Source: Loktanella sp. M215
GTDB lineage: Bacteria > Pseudomonadota > Alphaproteobacteria > Rhodobacterales > Rhodobacteraceae
Assembly: GCF_021735925.1 (NCBI RefSeq)
Contig: NZ_WMEA01000001.1
Span: forward strand, 3,874,001-3,938,000
Reading direction: 5' to 3'
DNA length: 64,000 nt
The notes under the pieces are model-generated. The model was not told where the DNA came from, searched no databases, and saw only the letters and a list, made by a program, of their open reading frames with translations. Position numbers and translations under genes: made by a program. How positions within the stretch are numbered: position 1 is the first letter of the stretch; each line of letters begins with the position of its first letter. Of the stretch, positions 27,200-36,601 are shown in pieces.

Positions 27200-28740
27200 C
27201 AGGCGTGCCCCGCCATGTGTCGGCCCAGTTCGGCCACATCCGCGGTGGCGACCTGTGCTTCAAAGGTGATGCGGCCTTCGGACATCACGAGGATGCGGTC
27301 GGACAGTTCCATGATCTCATCCAGATCCTCGCTGATCAGCAGGATCGCTGTCCCTGCGTTGCGCGCGTCCACCAGCCGGTCGCGGATCGCCTGCACGGCT
27401 GCGAAATCCAGACCGAAACAGGGATTGGACACGATCAGCACATTGACCTCGCCGGTCAGTTCCCGTCCCAGCACCGCCCGCTGCACGTTGCCGCCCGACA
27501 GCGATGCGATGCGCGCGGCGGGCGACGTCGTCTTGACATTGAACCCGGCGATCAAAGCGTCGGCGTTGGCGGCCATGGCGCGGCTGTCCTGCCAGAATAC
27601 ATGTCCACCGTCCGGGCCCTGATCGAACATCCGGAACGCGAGGTTTTCGGCGACGCTCATGCGCGGCGCACAGGCGTTGCGCAGCGGCTCTTCCGGCAGA
27701 TAGCGGACCTTGTGCGCCCGCGCCTGCGCCCGGGTGGCCGTGTAGGGGCTGCCGCCGACGGTGATGCGGCCCGCCCTCAGCCCGCGTTGGCCGGTCAGGA
27801 TTTCCATCAGTTCCATTTGCCCGTTGCCGGAAATGCCCGCGATGCCAAGGATCTCTCCTGCGTGGAGTGTCACGTCGTCGACGGCAATCTCTTTCAGGCC
27901 CGTGCGGTCGGGGGCGCGGATGCCTTGTAAGGTCATCACGGGTGCGCCGCGCAGGTGGGTCCGTGTGCGGGTGGACACCTTGGGCGCCTCGCCCATCATC
28001 GCGCGGCTCATGGCGTCGATGCTCATGTCCGCCACCTTGCCACCACCCACATAGCGGCCCCGCCGCAGGATCGACACCTCGTCGGCAAAGGCGCTGACCT
28101 CGCGGAATTTATGGCTGATCATCAGGACGGTGATCTCGCCCGCGCGCGTCAAGGCGCGGACGTGGCCCAGAACCTCGTCCGCCTCGTTCGGCGTCAGGAC
28201 AGAGGTCGGTTCGTCGAGGATCAGGAACCGGTTGCCCAGATACAGCTGCTTGAGGATTTCGAGCTTCTGCCGTTCGCCCGCCGCCAGACGGCTGACCGGC
28301 TGGTCCAGCGGGACCCTGAAGGGCATCCGTGACATGAAGTCGTCCAGCGCGACCCGCTCGCGCCGCCAGTCGATGACGGCGGGCGTATCCGCACGGCTGA
28401 TCACAAGGTTTTCGGCCGCGGTCAGGGACGGCACGAGGGTGAAATGCTGATAGACCATGCCCAGCCCCAGGGTCTGCGCGACCTTGGGATCGTTCATCTT
28501 CGCCTCGCGTCCCGCGACCAGCAACTGGCCAGAGGTCGCGCGGTAAAATCCCATGATGCATTTCACCAGCGTCGATTTGCCAGCCCCGTTTTCGCCCAGC
28601 AGCACGTGAAAGCTGCCCGCGGGGATCCGGATCGAGACGTCATCCAGCGCGGTAAAGCTGCCGAAGCGCATGGTCATGTGCAGCGCCTCGACCCCGATGG
28701 CGGCGGTGGGCGCACGGGTCTCGGCGCCGATCACGCTCAT
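27199..28740 (-). CDS. BMP-type (nucleoside-like) ABC transporter ATPase, duplicated
   Basis: 513-aa protein with two ATP-binding domains as in YufO/NupO and sugar importers. The first half has Walker [10 protein letters not shown] and [15 protein letters not shown] with Walker [14 protein letters not shown]. The second half has [11 protein letters not shown] in place of a strict Walker [17 protein letters not shown] and [12 protein letters not shown], the degenerate pattern normal for this family. The start at 28740 overlaps the biuH stop (ATGA). It energises the permeases at 30437-32472. Confidence 0.94.
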   Translation of the reverse strand: MSVIGAETRAPTAAIGVEALHMTMRFGSFTALDDVSIRIPAGSFHVLLGENGAGKSTLVKCIMGFYRATSGQLLVAGREAKMNDPKVAQTLGLGMVYQHFTLVPSLTAAENLVISRADTPAVIDWRRERVALDDFMSRMPFRVPLDQPVSRLAAGERQKLEILKQLYLGNRFLILDEPTSVLTPNEADEVLGHVRALTRAGEITVLMISHKFREVSAFADEVSILRRGRYVGGGKVADMSIDAMSRAMMGEAPKVSTRTRTHLRGAPVMTLQGIRAPDRTGLKEIAVDDVTLHAGEILGIAGISGNGQMELMEILTGQRGLRAGRITVGGSPYTATRAQARAHKVRYLPEEPLRNACAPRMSVAENLAFRMFDQGPDGGHVFWQDSRAMAANADALIAGFNVKTTSPAARIASLSGGNVQRAVLGRELTGEVNVLIVSNPCFGLDFAAVQAIRDRLVDARNAGTAILLISEDLDEIMELSDRILVMSEGRITFEAQVATADVAELGRHMAGHA

Positions 28741-29417
28741 GCGGGCAGACCGGCGATCAGCGCAGCCGACTCCGTCACCGCGCCAAAGACGCCGCCCTGC
28801 ATCGTGACCATCTTGATGGCGGCGGTGTGGTTGCCGGGATCGGTGGCACCACAGCAATCCGCGACGATGATGCATTCGAATCCGCGGTCGTTGGCTTCCC
28901 GCATTGTTGTGGACACACAGACGTCGGTGGTGATGCCGGTCAGGATCAGGTTGGTGATGCCCTTGGTGCGCAGGATCAATTCAAGGTCGGTGGCGCAGAA
29001 GCTGCCCTTGCCCGGCTTGTCGATGATGATCTCGCCGTCCAGCGGATAGAGGTCCGGGATGATGTCCCACCCCGCCTCGCCGCGGATCAGGATCTTGCCG
29101 CAGGGACCGGCGTCGCCGATGCCCGCACCGATCTGCTGGCTGCGCCAGCGCTTGTTGGGTGGCAGGTCCGACAGGTCGGGGCGATGCCCTTCGCGGGTGT
29201 GGATGATGTGATAGCCCTTGGCCCGCATGTCCGCCATCAGCGCCTTGATCGGGCCGATGGGCGCCTGCGTCAGGGACAGGTCATAGCCCATGTGATCGAC
29301 GTAGCCGCCGGCGCCGCAGAAATCGGTCTGCATGTCGATCACCACCAGCGCGGTGTTGGCGGGCGTCAGGTCGCCGTTCCACGGCCACGCATAAGGGGTG
29401 CTGTCGACGGTCGTCAC
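28737..29417 (-). CDS. biuH: Biuret amidohydrolase (BiuH) homologue
   Basis: 226-aa isochorismatase-fold cysteine hydrolase. BiuH cleaves biuret to allophanate and ammonia. Triad Asp28 (VVIDMQTDF), Lys134 ([10 protein letters not shown]) and Cys167 ([10 protein letters not shown]) has the same spacing as the triad I recall for rhizobial BiuH, and Gln207 (TMQGG) matches its substrate-binding Gln. [17 protein letters not shown] and [20 protein letters not shown] also look like that enzyme. The start is GTG at 29417, overlapping the formamidase stop in GTGA; no ATG fits. Allophanate would be the substrate of AtzF encoded at 34767. Activity on biuret itself is inference. Confidence 0.82.
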   Translation of the reverse strand: MTTVDSTPYAWPWNGDLTPANTALVVIDMQTDFCGAGGYVDHMGYDLSLTQAPIGPIKALMADMRAKGYHIIHTREGHRPDLSDLPPNKRWRSQQIGAGIGDAGPCGKILIRGEAGWDIIPDLYPLDGEIIIDKPGKGSFCATDLELILRTKGITNLILTGITTDVCVSTTMREANDRGFECIIVADCCGATDPGNHTAAIKMVTMQGGVFGAVTESAALIAGLPA

Positions 29418-30424
29418 TGACCGGTTTCCTTCTCTCCGAACATCCGGTTGGGCTTGGGAAAGCCGCAGCCAGTGCCGTCGGTGACGCGCACATCGCCTTC
29501 CCACGGCAGCACGTATTTGCCGGCCGCAAGGTCGGTCATGTAGGTATAGGGACAGTCCTGCGCGCCGCCCTTCACCGCGACATAGCCGCGGTGTCCGAAC
29601 TGATAGGGGTTGTTTTCTACCCCCCAGATCGCGCGGGCCTCGCGCACCAGATCGGGGCGCACCTCCGCGCTGATGATCTCGTCCGCGCGGCCCGTCTTGC
29701 CATGGGCGATGACGCTGCCGTCGTAGTTCACGATCATCCCCTCGCCCATGCTGTCAAAGGTGCCGTCCGACCCGCACATGCAGACGTTGGCCGTCACCAT
29801 CAGGTTGCAGAAGCTGTTGGACTGGTTGGTGAACCGCCACGCCTCGCGGATCGGCGCGGTGTAGCCTGCGGTGCGGATCATGATCTCGGCGCCCTTATAG
29901 GCGGCCTCGCGCGACATTTCGGGGAACATCCCGTCGTGGCAGATGATCAGGCCGATCTTCGCCCCCTTCGGGCCGGTGCAGACCGGGATGCCGATATCGC
30001 CCGGCTCCCACGGCTCGACCGGCACCCAAGGGTGCATCTTGCGATAGTAAAGCTGCACCTCGCCCGCGTCGTCGATGATCAGACCGGTGTTGTAGGGATA
30101 GCCGCCCGGGTTCAGTTCCATGATCGAAAAGCAGCCCCAGATCGCATTGTCGATGCAGGCCTGCTTCAGCGCCGCGACCTCTGGTCCGTCCATGCTGCAC
30201 ATGATCTCTGGGTTGGTGTCCATCGACAGGCCGTGCAGCATGTATTCGGGAAACACGACCAGATCCATCGTGCCGAGGTTGCGGCGCGCCTTGGCCACCA
30301 GTTCCACCACGCGCGCGGTCTGTGCCGTCAGATCGGCCTTTGTCACCACGTTGGGCAGTTGCAACTGTACGAGGCCGATCACCACGCCGTTGTCCGTCTT
30401 GTTCAGTCCGCCAAGGCCATTCAT
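29414..30424 (-). CDS. amiF: Formamidase/aliphatic amidase (nitrilase superfamily, AmiF-like)
   Basis: 336-aa nitrilase-superfamily amidase. The Glu-Lys-Cys triad is Glu60 (FPEYMLHG), Lys129 (YRKMHPW) and Cys162 (CHDGMFPE). [45 protein letters not shown] and [12 protein letters not shown] follow the Helicobacter AmiF pattern along the whole length. AmiF hydrolyses formamide to formate and ammonia; AmiE relatives take acetamide or propionamide. AAGGAG precedes the ATG at 30424. Placed between the permeases and biuH, it may release ammonia from a formylated or simple amide intermediate. Confidence 0.82.
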   Translation of the reverse strand: MNGLGGLNKTDNGVVIGLVQLQLPNVVTKADLTAQTARVVELVAKARRNLGTMDLVVFPEYMLHGLSMDTNPEIMCSMDGPEVAALKQACIDNAIWGCFSIMELNPGGYPYNTGLIIDDAGEVQLYYRKMHPWVPVEPWEPGDIGIPVCTGPKGAKIGLIICHDGMFPEMSREAAYKGAEIMIRTAGYTAPIREAWRFTNQSNSFCNLMVTANVCMCGSDGTFDSMGEGMIVNYDGSVIAHGKTGRADEIISAEVRPDLVREARAIWGVENNPYQFGHRGYVAVKGGAQDCPYTYMTDLAAGKYVLPWEGDVRVTDGTGCGFPKPNRMFGEKETGQ

Positions 30425-30436
30425 TGCGGTCGCTCC

Positions 30437-31363
30437 TTATTTGGTGAGGCTCAGTTCCAGCGGCGCACCCTGCAGGGCCCGGTCCGGGGAACTCGTGAGG
30501 ATCAGCAGCGCCAACGTCAGGACGTAAGGTGCTGCAAAGAAAAGGTAGTAGCCCTCGGTCACGCCGACGGACTGCAGCGCCGGGCCAAGCGCCCCGGCCC
30601 CGCCGAACAGCAGCGCCGCCCAGAAGCAGTTGATCGGGTTCCAGCGGGCAAAGATGACCAGTGCGATGGCCATCAGGCCCTGCCCCGAGGACACGCCTTC
30701 GGTCCAGCTGCCGGGATAGTAAAGCGACAGGTAGGCCCCGCCGACACCCGCCAGCGCACCGCCAGCGGCGGTGGACAGCAGGCGTACACGGTCGGGGTCA
30801 AGGCCCATGGCGCGGGCCGCATCCGTGCTGTCGCCCACGACACGCACGATCAGACCGACGCGGGTGGATTTGAACATCCATGCCATCGCGACCGCCAGCA
30901 GGCCGCCCGCGATGAACAGCACGTTCACCTGCAAGGCCGCCTGCACCTGCGGCACGGACGACCACCAGCCCAGCGGGATCGCGGGCAGGTCCGGCGCCTG
31001 CGGCTGGATGTAGGGTTTCCCGAAAAAGAATGCGAGGCCCATGCCGAAGAGCATCATGGCGATGCCAACAGCGATGTCGTTCACGCCCTTGAACTTGCAG
31101 ATCCAGCCGTGCAGCAGACCGAAACAGGCGCCCGCCAGCGCCGCCGCCAGCACACCCACGAAGGGATTGCCGCTTTGGTAGGCGATGGCGTAGCCGCTCA
31201 TCGCGCCAAAGACGAGGGTGCCTTCCAGCCCCAGATTGATGCGGCCCGACCGCTCTGTCAGGCATTCGCCCAGAGAGACGAAGATGAACGGCGTCGAGAC
31301 GCGGATCGCGCCGCCAAGGATGGCCAGCGGCACGCCCCACAGACCGATATCGACGGGGTCCAT
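30437..31363 (-). CDS. BMP-type ABC transporter permease (YufQ/NupQ-like)
   Basis: 308-aa inner-membrane permease of the BPD_transp_2 family with eight or more spans. IRVSTPFIFVSLGECLTERSGRINLGLEGTLVFGAM is the family start, and RVVGDSTDAARAMGLDPDRVRLLSTAAGGALAGVGGAYLSL carries the coupling region. It shares one base with the other permease stop (31363). Such pairs import nucleosides, purines, or similar heterocycles. Confidence 0.92.
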   Translation of the reverse strand: MDPVDIGLWGVPLAILGGAIRVSTPFIFVSLGECLTERSGRINLGLEGTLVFGAMSGYAIAYQSGNPFVGVLAAALAGACFGLLHGWICKFKGVNDIAVGIAMMLFGMGLAFFFGKPYIQPQAPDLPAIPLGWWSSVPQVQAALQVNVLFIAGGLLAVAMAWMFKSTRVGLIVRVVGDSTDAARAMGLDPDRVRLLSTAAGGALAGVGGAYLSLYYPGSWTEGVSSGQGLMAIALVIFARWNPINCFWAALLFGGAGALGPALQSVGVTEGYYLFFAAPYVLTLALLILTSSPDRALQGAPLELSLTK

Positions 31364-32472
31364 CAGCGGCCCTCCCAGTAGGCGGCGGTGAAAAGGCGCA
31401 GGTGACCGTACAGCGCCTCGCTCAGCAGGATGATGATAAAGACCATGCCTTCGAAGACGAGGATCGTCGCGTCGGGCAGATCCATGCGACGCTGGATCAA
31501 CCCGCTGGACGCCTCGAACCCGGCCAGCAGGACGGCGACGGGCAGGATCGCCAGCGGATTGTGCCGTGCGAGGAAGGCCACGAGGATTCCCGTGTAGCCG
31601 TAACCCGCGATCAGCGAGGCGTTGGCCGACCCGTGCACCGCGGCGACCTCGTAATATCCGGCCAGCCCGGCGAAGGCCCCGCCAAGGGCCGTGAAACCGA
31701 TGACCAGCTTGCCCACGGGCAGGCCCTGCACCTGTGCCGCGCGGACGTTGTCGCCGGCGATGCGGGCGGCAAAACCCAGCGTCGTCCGCTCGATCAGGAT
31801 CCAGCTAAACACGCAGGCCAGCACGCCGGCCAGGACACCCCAATGCGCGCCCAGAAACGGCATGTCGCCGACCTTCAGCGCATCGACAAGAGGTGCAGTC
31901 GAGGGCTTGTTCAGCGACGCGGGATCGCGGAACGGCCCTTCGACGAAATGGTTCAACAGAGCGATGGCGATATAGGCCATCAGAAGCGAGGAGATGGTCT
32001 CGTTCACGCCGCGCTTGATCCGCAGGGCACCGACCGTCCCGATCCACAGACCGCCCATCGCCATGCCCGCCAGCGCCATCGCGATCATGCCGGGGGCTGC
32101 GGACCAGCCTGCGACCGCCGTGCCGGTGACCGCTGCCGCAAGCCCGCCCAGCACGATCGCGCCTTCGCCGCCGATCACGACAAGACCCAACCGCGCAGGC
32201 AAGGCTACGCACAAGGCAGCCAGCACCAGCGGCGACACCCGCGACAGCGTGTTCTGCCACGAGAAGGCCGAAGAAAACCCGGCCTTCCACACCAATCCAA
32301 AGAACTCTGCCGGGGACTTGCCGACCAGCAGCAGGAACAGGCTGAAGGCCGCGAACCCGGCTGCAAGCGCACCAAGGGGGATCGCGACCCCCTCGGCGCG
32401 CGGCATGACCCTTGAAAGGACCCGTGCCGCGGGACTGCCAGACGCAGCCGTCGCAGGTCCTGACATGCTCAT
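31363..32472 (-). CDS. BMP-type ABC transporter permease (YufP/NupP-like)
   Basis: 369-aa inner-membrane permease. WQNTLSRVSPLVLAALCVALPARLGLVVIGGEGAIVLGGLAA and LLMAYIAIALLNHFVEGPFRDP are typical of the YufP/PnrC-like branch. IAGDNVRAAQVQGLPVGKLVIGFTALGGAFAGLAGYYEVA is the coupling region. The ATG at 32472 sits immediately behind the binding-protein stop (TAA at 32474-32476); an extension to 32505 overlaps that gene and is less likely. Confidence 0.92.
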   Translation of the reverse strand: MSMSGPATAASGSPAARVLSRVMPRAEGVAIPLGALAAGFAAFSLFLLLVGKSPAEFFGLVWKAGFSSAFSWQNTLSRVSPLVLAALCVALPARLGLVVIGGEGAIVLGGLAAAVTGTAVAGWSAAPGMIAMALAGMAMGGLWIGTVGALRIKRGVNETISSLLMAYIAIALLNHFVEGPFRDPASLNKPSTAPLVDALKVGDMPFLGAHWGVLAGVLACVFSWILIERTTLGFAARIAGDNVRAAQVQGLPVGKLVIGFTALGGAFAGLAGYYEVAAVHGSANASLIAGYGYTGILVAFLARHNPLAILPVAVLLAGFEASSGLIQRRMDLPDATILVFEGMVFIIILLSEALYGHLRLFTAAYWEGR

Positions 32473-32473
32473 C

Positions 32474-33595
32474 TTAGCTGGTCGATCCCAGGACGCCGTC
32501 GACAAGGTAATCCATGCTTTCCAGTGCCACGTCGGTTTCCACCAGCTCCGTGCCCCCCGACACGATTTCCTTGCCCGCGTTGTCCATCAGCGGGCCTTTA
32601 TAGACGGCAAAGCCGCCGGCCATGATCTCGGCTTTCACGGCCTCGAATTGTGCGCGCGCGGCGTCAGAGTTGGCAGGGCCCAGCGGGCTCATTTTGACGA
32701 ACCCGTCGGCCAGGCCGCCGCGCACGAAGTTGGGGATCGTCTCGCCGGCCATCGTCTTGGCGACCATGTCGGTATAGACGCTGGCCCAGTTCCATTCGGC
32801 ACCGGTCAGATACAGATCACCGGCCAGCGCGCTTTGATCCGCGTGATAGCCGCAGACGAAGGCTCCGCGCGCGGCAGCCGTCTCGCAGACGACCTTGGGG
32901 CCGTCGACGTGGCAGGTGATGACGTCGCAGCCCTGATCGGCCAGCGCGTTGGTGGCCTCTGCCTCCTTCACCGCCAGCGACCATTCACCGGTAAAGATCA
33001 CCTGACAGGTGATGGTCGGATCGACGGCGCGCGCGCCCAGCAGGAAAGAGTTGATGTTGTTGAGCACCTGCGGGATCGGCTTGGCCGCGACAAAACCGAT
33101 CTTCTTGGACTTGCTGGCATGACCGGCGGCGATGCCGTTCAGGTATTGCCCCATGCCGATATAGCCAAAGTAGGACCCTGCGTTGGTCGGGTTGCCTTCG
33201 GTCCACAGACCGCCGCAATGCTCGAACCGGATGTCGGGATATTTCGGTGCCAGTTCAATGATATGCGGGTTGAAATAGCCAAAGGACGTCGGGAACAGCA
33301 GCGACGCGCCGTCGAAGTTGATCATCGATTCCATCGTGTTCTGCACGTCCTGGCTTTCGGGGACGTTCTCCTCCTCGAGCACGGTGACGCCGTCCATCGC
33401 CTTGACGGCGGCGGCGCCCTCTGCATGAGCCTGGTTGTAGCCGAAGTCGTCCTTGGGCCCGACGTAGATGAAGCCCACGGTCAGGGCCTCCTGCGCCATG
33501 GCGGGCCGGGCAAAACCGCTGAGCGCCATGGCACCGAGGGCGGCGGCACTGGTGCCCAGAAAGCGGCGGCGATTCAGGGGGGTCATCTTGGGCAT
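32474..33595 (-). CDS. BMP family ABC transporter substrate-binding protein
   Basis: 373-aa periplasmic receptor of the basic membrane protein (PnrA-like) family. NRRRFLGTSAAALGAMALSGFARPAMAQ is a Tat-type signal with likely cleavage after AMA. The mature part opens LTVGFIYVGPKDDFGYNQAHAEG, the standard BMP start, with FPTSFGYFNPHIIELAPKYPDIRFEH after it. Classic BMP proteins bind nucleosides, but relatives bind other heterocycles and ureides. Good GGAG before the ATG at 33595. First gene of an eight-gene leftward operon (binding protein, two permeases, amiF, biuH, ATPase, BiuH-like, cupin). Confidence 0.93.
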   Translation of the reverse strand: MPKMTPLNRRRFLGTSAAALGAMALSGFARPAMAQEALTVGFIYVGPKDDFGYNQAHAEGAAAVKAMDGVTVLEEENVPESQDVQNTMESMINFDGASLLFPTSFGYFNPHIIELAPKYPDIRFEHCGGLWTEGNPTNAGSYFGYIGMGQYLNGIAAGHASKSKKIGFVAAKPIPQVLNNINSFLLGARAVDPTITCQVIFTGEWSLAVKEAEATNALADQGCDVITCHVDGPKVVCETAAARGAFVCGYHADQSALAGDLYLTGAEWNWASVYTDMVAKTMAGETIPNFVRGGLADGFVKMSPLGPANSDAARAQFEAVKAEIMAGGFAVYKGPLMDNAGKEIVSGGTELVETDVALESMDYLVDGVLGSTS

Positions 33596-33699
33596 GTCGT
33601 CGCTCCATGTTGATCGGACGCCGGGCGCGGCGGCCGTTAATATATATGAATCGCAGACTATGAGAGTTCAGCGCTGTTTACGTCTGCTTAATATTCGCC

Positions 33700-33724
33700 A
33701 AAGCGGTGCAAAAAATGCAGCGCT
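33700..33724 (-). promoter_or_regulatory. Predicted LysR-type operator upstream of the BMP importer operon
   Basis: Read on the minus strand the site is AGCGCTGCATTTTTTGCA followed by CCGCTTT. Its core TGCA-N5-TGCA is a 13-base T-N11-A palindrome of LysR-type boxes. It lies 105-129 bases upstream of the binding-protein ATG, a normal recognition-site distance. The same 25 bases with one change occur upstream of atzF (34659-34683) in the same orientation relative to the target gene. Confidence 0.75.
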
Positions 33725-33740
33725 CTTCCTATTACCGGTT

Positions 33741-34643
33741 TCAGGCCAGCGACAGGCGATCAAGCGCCCGCGTCAGGCGCTGGGCAAACCGGGCAGAGGC
33801 AACCGGCAGCGTGCGCCCGCGCTGCTGCCCCAGCAGCAGATTGCCCGCAGGCACATCCCGTGTCGAAAGCGGCCGCGAGACGATCCTGTCATCGGGGGCC
33901 AGCTGCAAGCCGATGGGAATTTGAAACGACACCGCATTTTCGTGCAAAACATAGTGCCGCATGAAATCGAAGCTGTCGCTTTCCACGCTGGGGCGCAGCG
34001 GGCGCGTGCCACGGGCCGCCGCCACCTCCATCAGGGCGCGCACGCCGTAGGCGCTGCTGGGCAGGATATGGGGCTGGTCAAGACAATCGCGCAGCCGCAC
34101 GTCTGACTGTGCCGCAAGCGGATTGTCGCGGCGCATGATGGCATGAATGACCTGCGGGCAATGGGCAATGACCTCGAAATCCACCAGATGCACCGGCTCG
34201 AAGACCAGCGCGAGGTCGCTGTCGAAGGTCGCAAGATCACGCTCTGCCGCTTCGCGGTCCCGCACCATGACGGAAAAGGTGACACCGGCATGGTCCCTGC
34301 GATACGCGGCAATCTGCTCTGGCAGGAAATAGGGCACCAGCGCCTGCGAACAGGCGATCGCGATGTGGCCCCGCCGCTCGCCGGACAGATCGGCCACCTG
34401 ACTTTGGACCCGGCGCAGATCAGAGGCCTGCGTGCGGAAATGCTGCATCAACAACTCTCCGGCCGGGTTCAGGCGCACTCCGCGCGGCAGTCGTTCAAAG
34501 ATTTCGGATCCGAACTCGTCCTCGAACCGCTGGATGCGCCGGTTCAGGGCAGAGGCGGTGATGTTCATGTCGTCGGCGGCCTTGCGGATAGACCCGGCAC
34601 GCATGACCCCCTCGATATAATGAAAGTTTTGCAGGTGTTTCAT
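33741..34643 (-). CDS. LysR family transcriptional regulator
   Basis: 300-aa LTTR. The N-terminal helix-turn-helix is in FHYIEGVMRAGSIRKAADDMNITASALNRRIQRFEDEFGSEIFERLPRGV-type sequence at residues 5-55, with SALNRRIQRFE as recognition helix. The periplasmic-binding-like effector domain begins near residue 90 (GHIAIACSQAL). The ATG at 34643 is the family start; a longer frame reaches over the atzF promoter. It is divergent from atzF and lies upstream of the importer operon in the same direction. The T-N11-A boxes in both promoters point to it as the shared regulator. Confidence 0.92.
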   Translation of the reverse strand: MKHLQNFHYIEGVMRAGSIRKAADDMNITASALNRRIQRFEDEFGSEIFERLPRGVRLNPAGELLMQHFRTQASDLRRVQSQVADLSGERRGHIAIACSQALVPYFLPEQIAAYRRDHAGVTFSVMVRDREAAERDLATFDSDLALVFEPVHLVDFEVIAHCPQVIHAIMRRDNPLAAQSDVRLRDCLDQPHILPSSAYGVRALMEVAAARGTRPLRPSVESDSFDFMRHYVLHENAVSFQIPIGLQLAPDDRIVSRPLSTRDVPAGNLLLGQQRGRTLPVASARFAQRLTRALDRLSLA

Positions 34644-34658
34644 GGTAGCCCCTTGCGC

Positions 34659-34683
34659 AGCGCTGCATTTTTTGCATCGCTTT
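34659..34683 (+). promoter_or_regulatory. Predicted LysR-type operator between lysR and atzF
   Basis: AGCGCTGCATTTTTTGCA then TCGCTTT on the plus strand, 24 of 25 bases equal to the site upstream of the BMP importer. It is 83-107 bases before the atzF ATG and 15-39 bases before the lysR ATG, so one bound regulator could activate atzF and repress its own gene. Confidence 0.78.
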
Positions 34684-34766
34684 TGTGAATTCTTAGCATT
34701 TGCGTGACTGGCCGCAACTGCGGACAAGGGCGGAATACTCCTGCGATCATCACGAGGATCCTTGCC

Positions 34767-36578
34767 ATGACCGACATTCGGATGACGATCCCCGATCTGC
34801 ATGCCGCCTACGCCAGTGGCGTCAGCCCGACCGAGGTCATCGGACAGGTCTTTGCCCGGATCGCCGCCGCGCGCGATCCACAGATCTTCATCACCCTTGC
34901 CGAACAGGACGCGGTGCTAGCCGATGCGGCGGCCCTTGGGCCGTTCGATCCGGCCAAGCCGCTGTGGGGCATCCCCTTTGTCGTGAAGGACAATATCGAC
35001 GTGGCCGGGGTTCCGACGACCGCCGCCTGCCCTGCCTATGCCTATACGCCCGATCGCGATGCCTTTGTCGTGGCGCAGCTGCGCGCGGCGGGGGCGATCT
35101 ATTTGGGCAAGACGAACCTTGACCAATTCGCCACAGGGCTGGTCGGCGTGCGGACACCCTACGGCGCGCCACGCAACAGCATCGACCCGCTGATCGTGCC
35201 GGGCGGATCGTCCGGCGGGTCCGGCGTGGCGGTCGGCCACGGCATCGTGCCGCTGGCACTGGGGACCGACACCGCGGGATCGGGACGCGTGCCCGCGGCG
35301 CTGAACAATATCGTCGGCCTGAAACCCACCCTCGGGGCCTTGTCCGCCACTGGCGTCGTGCCCGCCTGCCGGTCGATCGAGACGATCTCGATCTTTGCGC
35401 TGACCGTGTCCGACGCCTATGCCGCCTACCGCGTCTGTTGCGCCTATGACGCGCAAGATGCCTTTGCCCGCCACATCACGGCCCCGGCCCTGACCGCAGC
35501 CGCCCCGGCGCCGGTGATCGGCATTCCCAGCCCCGACAGTATCCGGTTTCTGGGGGACGGCGTGCAGGCGGCGTCCTTTGCGGACGCGGTAGACCTGCTG
35601 CGCGCGCAGGGCGCCGTGATCAGGGATATCGACTTCACCCCGCTCTACGATGTGGCGCACATGCTGTATGAAGGGGCCTGGGTGGCAGAGCGTTATACGG
35701 TGATCGCCGACCTGCTGGCCCGCGATCCCGACGCCATTCATCCCGTGACACGGCAGATCATCCGCAAGGCGGAGGATCTGTCCGCCGCCGACGCCTTCCG
35801 CGGCATCTACCGGCTGAAGGAACTGGCCCGCGCGGCAGAGCCGCTGCTGGACGGCATCGACATGCTGTGCGTGCCGACGATCCCGCGGTTCCATACGGTC
35901 GCAGAGTTGGAGGCGGACCCCGTCACGCCCAATTCCAATTTCGGCACCTACACCAATTTCGTGAACCTGCTGGATATGTGCGGCATCGCCGTACCGGTGC
36001 CCGCGCGGTCCGACGGACGGCCCGGCAGCGTCACCCTGCTGGCCAAAGCCGGTCAGGACGACCGGATCGCCGCCACCGCCCTCGCGCTGGAGGCAGCGGG
36101 CGGGCGCCGTCTGGGGGCCACCGACTGGCCATTCGTGGCACCGCCCGCGGTGGAGGACGCCTCGCCCGCGCCTGTCCTGCGCCTCGCGGTGTGCGGGGCG
36201 CATATGTCGGGTCTGCCGCTGAACGGGCAGTTGACCGACCGGGGTGCGGTCTTCGTCAGGGCCGCCCGGACCAGCGATGCCTACCGCTTCTACGCGCTGG
36301 CCGGCGGCCCGCCCGCGCGCCCCGGATTGGTGCGCGGTGCGCCCGGATCGGGCGCGGCCATCGCCGTAGAGCTGTGGGATCTGCCGCTGACGGCGGTGGG
36401 CGGTTTTCTGGCAGGGATTCCCGCGCCTCTTGGATTGGGCACCATCGCGCTGGACGATGGCACCACGGTCCAGGGCTTTCTGTGCGAAGCCACAGCCACC
36501 CAAGGCGCGACCGACATCACGGCAACCGGCGACTGGCGCAGCTATCTTTCGGCGCACGCCGCAGACGCCCCGGCCTGA
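34767..36578 (+). CDS. atzF: Allophanate hydrolase AtzF
   Basis: 603-aa amidase-signature enzyme with the full allophanate hydrolase layout. The Ser-cis-Ser-Lys set is Lys74 (VVKDNID), Ser148/149 in GGSSGGSG, and Ser172 in DTAGSGR. After the ~460-residue amidase domain comes the C-terminal domain with VCGAHMSGLPLNGQLTDRGA and LGTIALDDGTTVQGFLCE, typical of AtzF and of DUR1,2, where the two domains together decompose allophanate. Overall: allophanate to carbonate/CO2 and two ammonia. No biotin-dependent urea carboxylase genes are beside it, which favours biuret rather than urea as allophanate source. Start at 34767 with GAGGATCC upstream. Confidence 0.92.
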   Translation: MTDIRMTIPDLHAAYASGVSPTEVIGQVFARIAAARDPQIFITLAEQDAVLADAAALGPFDPAKPLWGIPFVVKDNIDVAGVPTTAACPAYAYTPDRDAFVVAQLRAAGAIYLGKTNLDQFATGLVGVRTPYGAPRNSIDPLIVPGGSSGGSGVAVGHGIVPLALGTDTAGSGRVPAALNNIVGLKPTLGALSATGVVPACRSIETISIFALTVSDAYAAYRVCCAYDAQDAFARHITAPALTAAAPAPVIGIPSPDSIRFLGDGVQAASFADAVDLLRAQGAVIRDIDFTPLYDVAHMLYEGAWVAERYTVIADLLARDPDAIHPVTRQIIRKAEDLSAADAFRGIYRLKELARAAEPLLDGIDMLCVPTIPRFHTVAELEADPVTPNSNFGTYTNFVNLLDMCGIAVPVPARSDGRPGSVTLLAKAGQDDRIAATALALEAAGGRRLGATDWPFVAPPAVEDASPAPVLRLAVCGAHMSGLPLNGQLTDRGAVFVRAARTSDAYRFYALAGGPPARPGLVRGAPGSGAAIAVELWDLPLTAVGGFLAGIPAPLGLGTIALDDGTTVQGFLCEATATQGATDITATGDWRSYLSAHAADAPA

Positions 36579-36601
36579 AAAGATCCCCCCCTGTCAGGCG
36601 C

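Noticed and set aside
29591..31381. 596-codon plus-strand frame over amiF and a permease gene
   Set aside because: Antisense to two well-supported genes; no recognisable domain.
34767..36578. AtzF read as a Glu-tRNA amidotransferase subunit GatA
   Set aside because: The C-terminal allophanate hydrolase domain is present and the context has BiuH, not gatB/gatC.
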